NCBI RefSeq assembly: GCF_015209505.1
Contig: NZ_JADEYC010000005.1
Coordinates: 62,001 to 126,000, forward strand
From: Saccharopolyspora montiporae
GTDB taxonomy: Bacteria > Actinomycetota > Actinomycetes > Mycobacteriales > Pseudonocardiaceae
Direction of reading: 5' to 3'
Length of the DNA: 64,000 nucleotides
This document shows, one piece after another, positions 46,324 through 55,129 of the stretch; within the stretch, counting starts at the first letter, position 1; each line of letters begins with the position of its first letter. The notes beneath the pieces are model-generated. The model was not told where the DNA came from. It was given only the letters and a program-made list of their open reading frames with translations, and made no database searches. The position numbers and the translations under genes are program-made.

Positions 46324-46803
46324 TCACGGCCGCCTGCGGCGTTCCGGCAACCGGTCGACGAGCCGCCCGACGCGCTCGGTGGTGCCCTGCAGCGGCCCGA
46401 GCGCACCGGCCAGCACCCGGATCGACTCGTCCAACGCGGCGGTGGTCTCGGCCAGTCCCTGGATCTCCGGTTCGAGTGCGCGCAGGTCGCAGGCCACCGC
46501 CACGACCTGTTCGTGCAGCATCCGCAGCTGTTCCAGCGTTTCCGGCAGGTGGCGGACCTGTGCGGCGAGTTCGTCGAGGGTGCTGCGGGCCTCGGCCAGC
46601 TGCGCCAGCGCATCGGCCGCCGGTGCCAGCCGGTCCAGTGCCCGGACCAGGTCCGGCAGGCTCTGGATCGCGGACAGCACGGCCCCGGTTTCCCGCGCGG
46701 CCCGCACGCCCGCGGTGACCAGCCCGCTGACCAGGACGACCGGGGCGGTGGCCGCGGTGGCGAGGGCGGGTAACGGTGCGCCGGTGTCGGCTCGCGTTCG
46801 CAT
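46324..46803 (-). CDS. Hypothetical coiled-coil protein
   Basis: 159-residue protein. Residues 13-36 are Ala/Val/Thr-rich and weakly hydrophobic; from about 45 to 150 the sequence is Leu-rich with regular acidic and basic positions (DELAAQVRHLPETLEQLRML), typical of a long coiled coil. The C-terminus is a basic RRRRP tail. No family recognised. It may be a membrane- or envelope-associated scaffold. ATG 46803; convergent with the hisS-coupled gene, 2 bases apart. Confidence 0.6.
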   Translation of the reverse strand: MRTRADTGAPLPALATAATAPVVLVSGLVTAGVRAARETGAVLSAIQSLPDLVRALDRLAPAADALAQLAEARSTLDELAAQVRHLPETLEQLRMLHEQVVAVACDLRALEPEIQGLAETTAALDESIRVLAGALGPLQGTTERVGRLVDRLPERRRRP

Positions 46804-46854
46804 GGCCGCCAGTCTGCTGGACCCGGCCGCCGCTCGACAGTCCTTCGGTCGAGC

Positions 46855-48240
46855 TCAGCTGCGGCGCAGGATCGCCGTGCCCGCGCTGCCCGCGGCGGCT
46901 TCACCGATCCGGTCGGCCACGGACGGCTGCGCGGGCTGCGGCGTCGCGGGTTCGCGCACCGCCACGGCCGCGGCGATCGCGGTGGTGATGGGCACGGCCG
47001 CCACCAGCCCGATGCTGCCCACGAGGGTGCGCACCACTTCCTGCGCGACGGCCTGCGTGGTGATGACCTGCTGGAAACCGCTGCCGGACAGCGAATACGC
47101 CAGCAGCAGCGGCAGCGCGGCACCTGCGTAGGCGAGTACCAGGGTGTTGACCGCGGAGGCGACGTGGTCCCGACCGATGCGCAGCCCCGCCCGGTAGAGC
47201 TGGCGCCAGCTGAGCGCGGGGTTGGCGCTGCGCAGCTCCCAGACCGCGCTGGTCTGCGTGACGGTGACATCGTCGAGCACGCCGAGCGCACCGATGACGA
47301 TGCCGGCCAGCAGCAGTCCGCGGGTGTCGATGCCCGGTCCGAGCGCGCCGAGCAGTCCGGAGGCCTCCTCGTCGAGCCCGGTGAGCTTCGCGGTGGCCGC
47401 GAACAGCGCGCTGAGCGCGCCGATCAGCGCCAGGCTCAGCAGCGTGCCGAGCACGGCGGTCGAGGTGCGCGCGGAGAACCCGTGCGTGAGGTACAGCGCC
47501 GCGAACATGATCAGACCCGCGCCGACCACGGCCACCAGCAGCGGGGCCTGCCCGGCCAGGATCGCCGGCAGCACGAACCCGACGAGCACGAGGAAGCTGA
47601 TCCCGAGCGCGGTGAGCGCCCGGACGCCCTGCATCCGGCCGAGCACCACCACGGCGGCGGCGAACACCAGCCCGAGCACGAGCAGCGGTGCGCCGCGCTG
47701 GTAGTCGACCACCTCGTAGGAGGAGGGTTCGGCCGGGTCCGATCCCGCGTAGCTGAGCACGATGTCGTCGCCGACGGCGAACCGCGGAATCCCCGGATCG
47801 CTGGTGGGTACCAGCAGCTCGATCTGCGTGTCGGGACGCGGTCCGTCCTGCATCAGCACCCCGAGCGTGGCGCAGCCGCTCCCGGAGGGGTCCTGCGTGC
47901 ACGAGCTGGCCGTCGCCGACTGCACGGTGGCGTTGACCGGGTGCTGCCCGAACCCGAGGTCCGTTCCGCCGCGCGGGTTTTCGCCGTAGGGGTAGAGCAG
48001 CGCCGCCCCGGCCACCACGGCGAGCGCGAACGGGATCAGCAGCGCCGCCAAGAGCCGCTTGGCCTGCCGCGAGGCCGGTGCTGCCGAGCGCCCATGTCCG
48101 TGACCGTGACCGGCGGAGGGGGCTTCGGCGGGTGTGCCGGCGCCGGTGTTCACGGACGGCCGCGCGGATCCGGGTGCGCGTGGCCGCCGGCGTCCGGGCG
48201 GCGGGGTGTTCCCGTTTCCGGTCTGGCTGCTGTCGGTCAC
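46855..48240 (-). CDS. YibE/F family multi-pass membrane protein
   Basis: 461-residue protein. After a disordered, Pro/Gly-rich N-terminus with a His/Gly stretch (GHGHGHG), one helix (about 65-85) leads to an extracytoplasmic domain, then about seven helices from residue 185. The YibE/F motifs are visible: ALTALGISFLVLVGFVLPAI, TRGLLLAGIVIGALGVLDDV and SAVNTLVLAYAGAALPLLL. Function is unproven; transport has been proposed for the family. GTG 48240 lies 7 bases after CATAAT, so it is probably leaderless. Confidence 0.88.
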   Translation of the reverse strand: MTDSSQTGNGNTPPPGRRRPRAPGSARPSVNTGAGTPAEAPSAGHGHGHGRSAAPASRQAKRLLAALLIPFALAVVAGAALLYPYGENPRGGTDLGFGQHPVNATVQSATASSCTQDPSGSGCATLGVLMQDGPRPDTQIELLVPTSDPGIPRFAVGDDIVLSYAGSDPAEPSSYEVVDYQRGAPLLVLGLVFAAAVVVLGRMQGVRALTALGISFLVLVGFVLPAILAGQAPLLVAVVGAGLIMFAALYLTHGFSARTSTAVLGTLLSLALIGALSALFAATAKLTGLDEEASGLLGALGPGIDTRGLLLAGIVIGALGVLDDVTVTQTSAVWELRSANPALSWRQLYRAGLRIGRDHVASAVNTLVLAYAGAALPLLLAYSLSGSGFQQVITTQAVAQEVVRTLVGSIGLVAAVPITTAIAAAVAVREPATPQPAQPSVADRIGEAAAGSAGTAILRRS

Positions 48241-48247
48241 GCGGACG

Positions 48248-48253
48248 ATTATG
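48248..48253 (-). promoter_or_regulatory. -10 box of a leaderless transcript
   Basis: CATAAT on the minus strand, 7 bases before the GTG at 48240; no ribosome-binding site is present. Confidence 0.55.
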
Positions 48254-48284
48254 GACAACTGCGGGTGCGTGCTCGCGGGTGCGG

Positions 48285-48493
48285 TCAGTCGACGTCCAGC
48301 GAGCGGCGTTCGGACCAGATCTGCTCCCACGGCGCGGTTCGACCGGTCAGCAGCCACACGTCGAAAGCGCCATCCTGCTTGTGTAGCGCGCGGATCCCGG
48401 TGAAGTGGTGGCCGCGTCCGCGGTGTTGCGGGCGACTTCCTCGCCCATCGCGGCCGATTGCCCGGCCGGCTGCACCGCCTCCCTGCGGGTCAC
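48285..48493 (-). pseudogene. Frameshifted remnant of a small gene, unknown function
   Basis: From GTG 48493 one frame reads VTRREAVQPAGQ...GEEVARNTADA; near 48422 the meaningful frame shifts to HFTGIRALHKQDGAFDVWLL and TGRTAPWEQIWSERRSLDVD, ending at TGA 48285. The two halves look like one protein broken by a single-base indel; the total length (209) is not a multiple of three. I cannot name the family. A sequencing error is the alternative. Confidence 0.45.
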
Positions 48494-48522
48494 TCGGGAG
48501 GGTGGAGCAGCTCGACAAGGAT

Positions 48523-48538
48523 TCGAATCCGTGTTCGA
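48523..48538 (+). promoter_or_regulatory. LexA (SOS) box of the radical SAM gene
   Basis: TCGAAT-CCGT-GTTCGA matches TCGAAC-N4-GTTCGA with one mismatch and lies 8 bases before the ATG at 48547. The orthologue Rv2578c is a LexA target in M. tuberculosis. Confidence 0.85.
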
Positions 48539-48546
48539 ATAGGGTC

Positions 48547-49620
48547 ATGCGTTGGGAACAGCAGCGGGTAGCGCCTCCGGCGGCCGCGGCCGAGCTGCCA
48601 CTGGACCTGCCGGAACCGCAGGTGGCGCGCGGCGGCGGCCGGGGCGGTCTGCGCCTGCCGGACCCGGTGCCGATCGAGTCCGGCACCGAGGACGCTTACG
48701 CCATCGAGATCCGGGCGAAGTCGATCATCAACCGGGTCCCGGGGGAGTCGCACGTGCCGTTCGCGCACACCGTCAACCCGTACCGCGGCTGCGGGCACGC
48801 GTGCCGGTACTGCTTCGCGCGCGGCACGCACACCTACCTGGACCTGGACGCCGGCCACGACTTCGACAGCAAGATCGTGGTCAAGGTCAACGCGGCGGAA
48901 CTGCTGCGCCGGGAACTCGCGCATCCGCGCTGGCGAGGCGATCCGATCGCGATGGGCACGAACACCGACCCGTACCAGCGCGCGGAGGGCCGCTACCGGC
49001 TGATGCGCGGGATCCTCGGCGCCCTGCGCGACCGCGCCAACCCGTTCTCGGTGCTCACCAAGGGCACGCTGATCCTGCGCGACCTGGACCTGTTCCAGCA
49101 GGCCGCGCAGCGCTGCGAGGTCTCCGTGGCGGTGTCCATCGGCTCGGTCGACGAGCAGCTGTGGCGCGAGGTCGAACCCGGCACGCCGTCCCCGCTGCGC
49201 AGGCTGGACGTCGTCCGGCAGTTCGTCGAAGTCGGTATCGGCTGCTCGGTGCTGATGGCCCCGGTGCTGCCCGGGCTCAGCGACTCCGCCGAGCAGATCG
49301 ACGAGACCGTCGCCGCGCTCACCGAGGCGGGAGCGACCGGCATCACGCCGATCGTGCTGCACCTGCGGCCAGGGGCGCGCGAGTGGTACCGCAAGTGGCT
49401 CACCGAGACGCGGCCCGACCTGCTCGACCTGTACTCCCGGCTGTACCGGGACCGCTCCTACGCGCCGCAGTCGTACCAGCGCGAAGTGCTGGCCGCGGTA
49501 GCCGAAGCTCAGCAGCGCCACCACGAGCGGCACCCGGATCCCGGCGGAGAATTCCGCGCGGTGGGGCCGCAGCCGCCCGCCGAGTCCACTTCGGAGGCCG
49601 CCCAGCTCAGCCTGCTCTGA
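48547..49620 (+). CDS. Radical SAM protein, Rv2578c family, DNA-damage inducible
   Basis: 357-residue radical SAM enzyme of the SplB-related Rv2578c group. The Fe-S cluster motif CxxxCxxC is at Cys82, Cys86 and Cys89 (GCGHACRYCFARG), preceded by the family segment IINRVPGESHVPFAHTVNPY and followed by MGTNTDPYQ. The substrate is unknown; SplB relatives repair spore photoproduct, and the SOS box supports a role in DNA damage response. ATG 48547 has no good ribosome-binding site; the LexA site occupies the promoter. Confidence 0.92.
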   Translation: MRWEQQRVAPPAAAAELPLDLPEPQVARGGGRGGLRLPDPVPIESGTEDAYAIEIRAKSIINRVPGESHVPFAHTVNPYRGCGHACRYCFARGTHTYLDLDAGHDFDSKIVVKVNAAELLRRELAHPRWRGDPIAMGTNTDPYQRAEGRYRLMRGILGALRDRANPFSVLTKGTLILRDLDLFQQAAQRCEVSVAVSIGSVDEQLWREVEPGTPSPLRRLDVVRQFVEVGIGCSVLMAPVLPGLSDSAEQIDETVAALTEAGATGITPIVLHLRPGAREWYRKWLTETRPDLLDLYSRLYRDRSYAPQSYQREVLAAVAEAQQRHHERHPDPGGEFRAVGPQPPAESTSEAAQLSLL

Positions 49621-49725
49621 ATTCCACTCCGCACGTCCGATTCATCGCGCACCGGGAATCGAGTCCGGCCGATCGCGGGCGGTTGCACGGTACCGTTCCC
49701 GCGTGTCGCACCGGACAATTCCGCC

Positions 49726-49747
49726 CCCGCGGGTATCCGCCCGCGGG
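49726..49747. terminator. Hairpin between convergent genes
   Basis: CCCGCGGG at 49726-49733 and again at 49740-49747 (self-complementary arms) with a 6-base loop, between the radical SAM gene and the HTH gene. A weaker TCGGGA/TCCCGA hairpin follows near 49783. Confidence 0.55.
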
Positions 49748-49811
49748 CGCATCCGGCCCGCGGCGCCCGGAAATCCTGAACTCGGGACGGAATCCCGAAC
49801 CCGGGGCGTGA

Positions 49812-50828
49812 TCACCGCCCGGAATCGCCCAGGTCCGGATCCCAGCGCACCCCGAACACGCCCATCCCGAAGTCCAGTGCCACCGCGTGCGTGCGGCCGA
49901 ACCGGTCCACCACGAGCGGTTTCGGCGGTTCGATCTCCTGAGTGGTCGAATCGCCCACGTAGCTCTCCGTGCGCCGCGGCGGATGCGCCGGATCGAACTG
50001 CAACTCCACCACGTACTGGCGCACCGGCAGCCGGAACAGCCGCGCGAAGCTGTGCTCCACCTCGTTCTCCGGCGTCGGCGGGTCGGCGATCTCGTACTCG
50101 AACAGCACCGTGTCCCCGCGCTCCAGCGTCCGGTCGAACACGAGCTCGGCGACGACCAGATCGCGGGCGTGATCGGTGAGGACCTTGCCCAACCGCACCG
50201 ACCGGATCGGCCGGATCACCGGATCGGTGTCCGAAGTGGACGCCCCGTCGAACATGATCACGCAGCGGTCGACGCCGTTCGCCTCCGACCGCACCAGTTT
50301 TCGGGTGCGGATCCTGGTCAGCTCACCCGACCGGTCGACGTGCACGATGTCGTGGTGGTTCAACCTGGTGAGCTGGCTGTCCTGCGTCGTATCGATCTTG
50401 GTGAGCAGTTCCTCGGCCGATGCGTTCTCCGCCCACAACGAGCTCAGCGGCGGGGCGTCGGACACCGCCTGCCGGGTGCGCCCGCGCGGGCGCGGCGGCC
50501 CCAGCAGTGCGGACAACGATCCGTCCGGAACGGACAGCACGTTTTCCAACTCACGCAGTGCCAGCAGGGAATCCGGCCGTTCCGGGCGGCGGCGGCCCGA
50601 TTGCCAGTAGCTCAGCGCGGTGATGCTCACCGGAGTTCCGCGGGTGCGCAGCCGGTGCTGGATGCGCTCCAGGCTCAGCCGGCTGGAGCGGATCGCGGTA
50701 CGCAGCGCCACTTCGAACGGGCCGGTGCGCAGCAGCTCGGCGAGCTCCGCGGACAGCACACCGCTCTGCCGCTGGTCCGCGCCGTTGCGGGCGGGCGACG
50801 GGCGGGAGTCGGTTTTCGGGCCGGTCAT
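49812..50828 (-). CDS. Helix-turn-helix protein with unknown C-terminal domain
   Basis: 338-residue protein. Residues about 38-100 form an XRE-like helix-turn-helix with an extended turn (LSLERIQHRLRTRGTPVSIT then YWQSGRRRPERPDSLLALREL). A linker leads to a C-terminal domain of about 200 residues (VIMFDGASTSDTDP, DHARDLVVAELVFDRTLERG) with no name known to me; it is rich in beta strands. Probably a regulator or nucleic-acid-associated sensor of actinobacteria. ATG 50828 has GAGGAG 5 bases upstream. Confidence 0.7.
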   Translation of the reverse strand: MTGPKTDSRPSPARNGADQRQSGVLSAELAELLRTGPFEVALRTAIRSSRLSLERIQHRLRTRGTPVSITALSYWQSGRRRPERPDSLLALRELENVLSVPDGSLSALLGPPRPRGRTRQAVSDAPPLSSLWAENASAEELLTKIDTTQDSQLTRLNHHDIVHVDRSGELTRIRTRKLVRSEANGVDRCVIMFDGASTSDTDPVIRPIRSVRLGKVLTDHARDLVVAELVFDRTLERGDTVLFEYEIADPPTPENEVEHSFARLFRLPVRQYVVELQFDPAHPPRRTESYVGDSTTQEIEPPKPLVVDRFGRTHAVALDFGMGVFGVRWDPDLGDSGR

Positions 50829-50941
50829 CGTTACTCCTCGTATCCGCCGAATTCCGAACTCACGCTAATCAGGGACGCAATCCGGTGCAACGACCGAGTT
50901 CCGGCACAAACCTACTGCTAAAGGAGGAATAAGACGTCGTT

Positions 50942-50976
50942 GAGCGGGAGATCAACCTGTTCTTGATGCTCCGCTC
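50942..50976 (+). ncRNA. Long hairpin, candidate small RNA or leader element
   Basis: GAGCGGGAGATCAA pairs with TTGATGCTCCGCTC around the loop CCTGTTC: 12 of 14 positions pair, one by G-U, with a 2-base internal mismatch. About 20 bases later comes the run CACTTTTCG. In a 70+ % GC genome so long an AT-containing stem outside genes is unusual. It could be an attenuator for aspS, a terminator or part of a small RNA; the transcribed strand is unknown. Confidence 0.4.
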
Positions 50977-51003
50977 ACCGGGTCGTTACCGAGCACTTTT
51001 CGA

Positions 51004-51075
51004 AACTTCCCCGGGGCGCCGTTCCGCAACTCCCCCGGGACGCCGTTCCGCAACTTCCGAGGGCCCCGTTCCGCG
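51004..51075. repeat. Three imperfect 24-bp tandem repeats
   Basis: Units centred on GCCGTTCCGCAACT recur with periods of 24 and 23 bases (ccgtt at 51019, 51043 and 51066). On the minus strand they could encode an 8-residue repeat, LRNG(V/A)PG(E/K), but that frame runs into aspS and lacks other support. Confidence 0.6.
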
Positions 51076-51288
51076 TCGCGGGAACCCGGGCCCAACCGAC
51101 CCCGCGCATGCGGGGACTGCCCGCTGCGGACCGGTGGGCACCGGCTAGCCTGGTGCATCGCGTTCGTGCTGCAGGAACCCGCGCTCACGCGCGCGGGGTG
51201 TCCCGGCACACCCGACAGGACAGCCCGGCGTCGGCAGGCGGCACGACGACGCCCGGCGCCGGAGAGCGACAAGAGGAGTTCAGTACCC

Positions 51289-53097
51289 GTGATGCGCACG
51301 CACGAGGCCGGATCGCTGCGAGCCGGCCAGGCAGGCCGGACCGTCACCCTCGCCGGATGGGTGGCGCGGCGCCGCGATCACGGCGGGGTGATCTTCATCG
51401 ATCTGCGCGATGCCTCCGGCGTGGCCCAAGTGGTCTTCCGCGAGGGAGAGATGGCCGAGCGGGCGCATCGCCTGCGCGCGGAGTTCTGCCTCCGGATCAC
51501 CGGTGAGGTCGTGCAGCGGCCCGCGGGCAACGAGAACCCCGAGATCGGCACCGGCCAGATCGAGGTGACCGCCACCGATCTGGAGGTGCTGTCCGAATCG
51601 GCGCCGCTGCCGTTCCAGTTGGACGAGAACGTGGAGGTCGGCGAGGAAGTCCGGCTCAAGTACCGCTACCTCGACCTGCGCCGCCCGCAGGCGGCCGAGG
51701 CGATGCGGATGCGCAGCGCCGCCAACCGTGCCGCCCGCGATGTGCTGCACGGCAGGGACTTCGTCGAGATCGAGACCCCGACCATGACGCGGTCCACACC
51801 CGAGGGGGCCCGCGACTTCCTGATCCCGGCCCGCCTGCAGCCGGGCAGCTGGTACGCGCTGCCGCAGTCGCCGCAGCTGTTCAAGCAGCTGCTCATGGTC
51901 GGTGGGATGGAGCGCTACTTCCAGATCGCGCGCTGCTACCGCGACGAGGACTTCCGCGCCGACCGCCAGCCCGAGTTCACCCAGTTGGACATCGAGATGA
52001 GCTTCGTCGACTCCGACGACGTCATCGACCTGGGCGAGGAGATCCTGGCCCGGCTGTGGCGGGAGCTGGCCGACCACGAGATCCCGCGCCCCATCCCGCG
52101 GATCACCTACGCCGAGGCCATGGCCAAGTACGGCACCGACAAGCCGGACCTGCGCTACGGCCTGGAGCTGACCGAACTCACCGAGTACTTCGCCGACACC
52201 CCGTTCCGCGTGTTCCAGGCGCCCTACGTGGGGGCGGTGGTCATGCCCGGCGGGGCGGACCAGCCGCGGCGCAGGCTCGACGCGTGGCAGGACTGGGCCA
52301 AGCAGCGCGGCGCCAAGGGGTTGGCCTACGTGCTCGTGGGTGGCGACGGCTCGCTGTCCGGGCCAGTGGCCAAGAACCTCTCCGACGCGGAACGTGAAGG
52401 GCTGGCCGCGGCCGCGGGCGCCGAGCCGGGCGACTGCGTGTTCTTCGCCGCCGGGCAGCGCGCGGCCTCCCGCGGCCTGCTCGGCGCGGTGCGCCAGGAG
52501 ATCGCCGAGAGCGGCGGGCTGATCGACGAGAACGCTTGGTCGTTCGTGTGGGTCGTGGACGCGCCGATGTTCGAACCGGTCGCCGAGACCGAGGACGTCG
52601 CCGTCGGCACCGGCCGGTGGACCGCGGTGCACCACCCGTTCACCGCACCGAACGACGACTGGACGCAGTCCTTCGACCGGGATCCGGAGCACGCGCTGGC
52701 CGCGGCCTACGACATCGTGTGCAACGGCAACGAGATCGGCGGCGGCTCCATCCGCGTGCACCGCGCGGACATGCAGCAGCGCATCTTCGAGATCCTGGGC
52801 ATCTCGGACGAATCGGCGCAGGAGAAGTTCGGCTTCCTGCTGGAGGCGCTCAAGTACGGTGCTCCGCCGCATGGCGGCATCGCTTTCGGGTGGGACCGGA
52901 TCTGCATGCTGCTGGCCGGGGTCGACTCGCTGCGCGATGTCATCGCGTTCCCGAAGAGTGGCGGCGGTTTCGACCCGCTGACCGGTGCGCCGGCGCCGAT
53001 CACCGCGGCGCAGCGCAAGGAGGCCGGGGTGGACGCGAAACCGGCCGGCGGTGCGGGCGCGGGCGAGCGGTCCGGCGGGGAGCAGCCCGCGCGGTGA
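51289..53097 (+). CDS. aspS: Aspartyl-tRNA synthetase
   Basis: Class II synthetase charging tRNA-Asp. The 602-residue protein is the large bacterial type: N-terminal anticodon-binding OB domain ([21 protein letters not shown]), catalytic motifs ([26 protein letters not shown] shortened here to its core [13 protein letters not shown]), the GAD insertion and the final GGIAFGWDR. Actinobacteria without AsnRS use a relaxed-specificity enzyme that also charges tRNA-Asn; whether this holds here cannot be seen. GTG 51289 has GAGGAG 10 bases upstream; ATG 51292 directly follows. Confidence 0.96.
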   Translation: MMRTHEAGSLRAGQAGRTVTLAGWVARRRDHGGVIFIDLRDASGVAQVVFREGEMAERAHRLRAEFCLRITGEVVQRPAGNENPEIGTGQIEVTATDLEVLSESAPLPFQLDENVEVGEEVRLKYRYLDLRRPQAAEAMRMRSAANRAARDVLHGRDFVEIETPTMTRSTPEGARDFLIPARLQPGSWYALPQSPQLFKQLLMVGGMERYFQIARCYRDEDFRADRQPEFTQLDIEMSFVDSDDVIDLGEEILARLWRELADHEIPRPIPRITYAEAMAKYGTDKPDLRYGLELTELTEYFADTPFRVFQAPYVGAVVMPGGADQPRRRLDAWQDWAKQRGAKGLAYVLVGGDGSLSGPVAKNLSDAEREGLAAAAGAEPGDCVFFAAGQRAASRGLLGAVRQEIAESGGLIDENAWSFVWVVDAPMFEPVAETEDVAVGTGRWTAVHHPFTAPNDDWTQSFDRDPEHALAAAYDIVCNGNEIGGGSIRVHRADMQQRIFEILGISDESAQEKFGFLLEALKYGAPPHGGIAFGWDRICMLLAGVDSLRDVIAFPKSGGGFDPLTGAPAPITAAQRKEAGVDAKPAGGAGAGERSGGEQPAR

Positions 53098-53332
53098 GCC
53101 GGCGGTGCACCCGGTTTCCGCGTCGGTTGCGCGATCGATTCCCGGGTGCAACGTCCTCGTCGCCGTGATCCGTCACTGTGCCGGGTGGTGGTGCGCGAGT
53201 CGCCGCGGGAGCGGGTGCCGGGCCGCGTCGCACCGGGGGGTGCACGCAGCGGGCAGGGTGCTCACCCGCCGTGCGCCACTTGACCGGTCATGCCCGAACG
53301 GGCTCAGGTTGTGGGGGTAGTGTCAGGAGACG

Positions 53333-54553
53333 ATGAGCGTGGAGATCACCACCGGCCCCCCGGAAGTTCGCGTTCCCGCGAGCACGGGGGCGACCGATAC
53401 CGTCGCGACCGCGGAGTCCGTGCTGAGCAAGCGCACGGGTGCCGCGGTCCGGCTGGCTGATGCCGAAGATCTCGGAGGCAGCGACCGCTCCGTCGTGATG
53501 CGGGTGCGCGTTGCCGAATCGCCGTTCGAACTGCCGCGCACGCTGGTGGTCAAGCACTACGGGGCCTGCCCGGAAGAAGCCAGGTCGGACCCCTTCGCGC
53601 ACGAGGCGGCCAGCTGCCAGCTCACGACCGCGCTGTCCCCCGAGGCCCGGGTCGGCCCGGAGCTCATCGCGCACGACGCTGGTGCGCGGTTGCTGGTGCT
53701 GGAGGACCTCGGCCGCGGTTCCACGCTGGCCGACGTGCTGTTCGCCGACGACCCGCGGGCGGCCGAGCGCGCTCTGCTGGCGTGGGCGCGGGCGCTCGGC
53801 AGGCTGCACAGCACCACAGCAGGCTGCGAGGCCGATTTCGACGCGCTCATGCGCAGGCTGGGCACCAACTCGTGGACCGACCCGGTCGCCGACGACATCG
53901 TGCGGTCGCTGTCCGAACTGCCGGGCCTGCTGGAGCAGACGCTGGGCGTGCCGACGCCGGACGCGGTGGCCGGCAAGCTCGGCAGCGCCGCGGAGCTGTT
54001 GCGCTCCAGCCGCTGCCGGGCGTTCAGCCCCTCGGACATCTGCCCGGACAACAGCCTGGTGACCGGCAGCGGGGTGCGGTTCCTGGACTTCGAGTGGGGC
54101 TGCGTGCGCGATGTGGCGCTGGACGCGGCCTACCTGCAGTACCCGTTCCCGTCCTCGTGGTGCGCCTACGCGCTCCCGGACAACCTCGCCGAGAGCATGC
54201 TGTCCACCTGGCGCTCGGAGATCGCCCAGGTGTGGCCGGAACTCGACGACGACGAGGTCCTGCTGCCGCGCCTGTTCGACGCCCAGCTGCTGTGGGTGTG
54301 GGTGTCCACGTGGTGGTTCCTCCCGCGGACCGGCGAGACCGACCGGCCCATCGACCTGCACATGCCGTCCCCGCGGCGCAGCACGGCGCTGGTGGACCGC
54401 TGGCGGCGGCTGCGGGACGACGCCGCAGCGGCGGACATGCCGCAGCTGGCGGAGTACGCGGACCGGTTGGTGGACGCCTTCGTCGAGCGGTTCGGCGCGG
54501 GCGCGCTGCACCTGATGCGCTACCCCGCTTTCCGCGGCGACGAGGAGCAGTGA
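53333..54553 (+). CDS. Aminoglycoside phosphotransferase-fold kinase-like protein
   Basis: 406-residue member of the APH/choline kinase superfamily. The ATP-anchoring Lys74 (LVVKHYG), the Brenner-type loop with Asp235 and Asn240 (SPSDICPDN) and metal-binding Asp252 (FLDFEWG) are in place, though the usual HGD is PSD. It may phosphorylate a small molecule; antibiotic resistance is not implied. Sequence is that of a chromosomal actinobacterial family next to aspS. ATG 53333 has AGGAGA upstream and the gene is followed by a double terminator. Confidence 0.82.
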   Translation: MSVEITTGPPEVRVPASTGATDTVATAESVLSKRTGAAVRLADAEDLGGSDRSVVMRVRVAESPFELPRTLVVKHYGACPEEARSDPFAHEAASCQLTTALSPEARVGPELIAHDAGARLLVLEDLGRGSTLADVLFADDPRAAERALLAWARALGRLHSTTAGCEADFDALMRRLGTNSWTDPVADDIVRSLSELPGLLEQTLGVPTPDAVAGKLGSAAELLRSSRCRAFSPSDICPDNSLVTGSGVRFLDFEWGCVRDVALDAAYLQYPFPSSWCAYALPDNLAESMLSTWRSEIAQVWPELDDDEVLLPRLFDAQLLWVWVSTWWFLPRTGETDRPIDLHMPSPRRSTALVDRWRRLRDDAAAADMPQLAEYADRLVDAFVERFGAGALHLMRYPAFRGDEEQ

Positions 54554-54609
54554 GCCCGTTCCCCGGGTAGCTTTCGTCGCCCAGGTGCGGGCGGTGCGGG
54601 ACCGACGCT

Positions 54610-54663
54610 GTCCGGTCCCTCCCGGACGGCATCGGCCCGGCCGCGGCCGTCCGGGGCCGGGCC
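54610..54663 (+). terminator. Double hairpin terminator
   Basis: GTCCGG/CCGGAC (54610-54627) followed by GGCCCGGCC/GGCCGGGCC (54634-54663), both perfect. Ends the kinase-like gene. Confidence 0.7.
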
Positions 54664-55129
54664 ACCCGATGGCCGAGTGCTCGTGCGGCCCGGGTGGAAA
54701 GCGCAGCGTGTCGGTGGCGCAGCGACGAGGTGGTGCGATCATCCTCCGGTAGAGGAAGCGTTCGGCGTCCCAGTAGCGCATTGTTGATGGCGCGCGATGC
54801 GCGGGTCGTGTTTCCGGGATGTTTCCCGTTTTCGAGGTTCCTTCGCATCTTCCGAGTGCTGGTAATGTCGATCACATTTTTCCGGCGCATTCCGGCCTTT
54901 CCGGCCCTCCGTCGTCTCTCGCATGCCGGGACGGCGCACCCGCTTTCGGGTGAATTCCGCGGCGTACGGTGCATCAATGAACAGATGTTTATTCGTCGTC
55001 GAGGGTCACCTGATCCGCGACTTGCGCGAGCCGTGCGTGCATCGGATACCTTCAGTTCAACGTCTCGCTACTTTTCCCCGCTACCGTTGGTATGTCGGAG
55101 GGAACGGCTGCTCAATTCCAGGGGGTTCC
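54664..55129. other. Intergenic region, AT-richer than its surroundings
   Basis: 466 bases with relatively many A/T bases, several T-runs and a CACCCG/CGGGTG hairpin at 54937-54952. A frame from ATG 54977 joins the next gene but has poor codon bias until 55130. TAATGT near 54860 could be a -10 box. No gene supported. Confidence 0.45.

Larger units (their letters stand above)
50829..51288. other. Long structured leader/intergenic region before aspS
   Basis: 460 bases without a supported gene. The part 50880-50960 is AT-rich and contains an AAAGGAGGAA that resembles a ribosome-binding site but has no good start codon behind it. It also holds the hairpin and the 24-bp repeats listed separately. 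The promoters of both flanking genes must lie here. Confidence 0.5.

Noticed and set aside
48518..48540. GGATTCGAATCC resembling the T-arm of a tRNA
   Set aside because: No acceptor or anticodon arms can be formed around it; the sequence is explained by the LexA box.
50952..51347. 131-codon minus-strand frame containing an 8-residue repeat
   Set aside because: It runs into aspS, has poor codon bias outside the repeat and no convincing start; the repeat is described at DNA level instead.
54923..55129. N-terminal extension of the small secreted protein from 54923 or 54977
   Set aside because: Codon bias is poor before 55130, and the GTG there has a good ribosome-binding site directly followed by a signal-like sequence.
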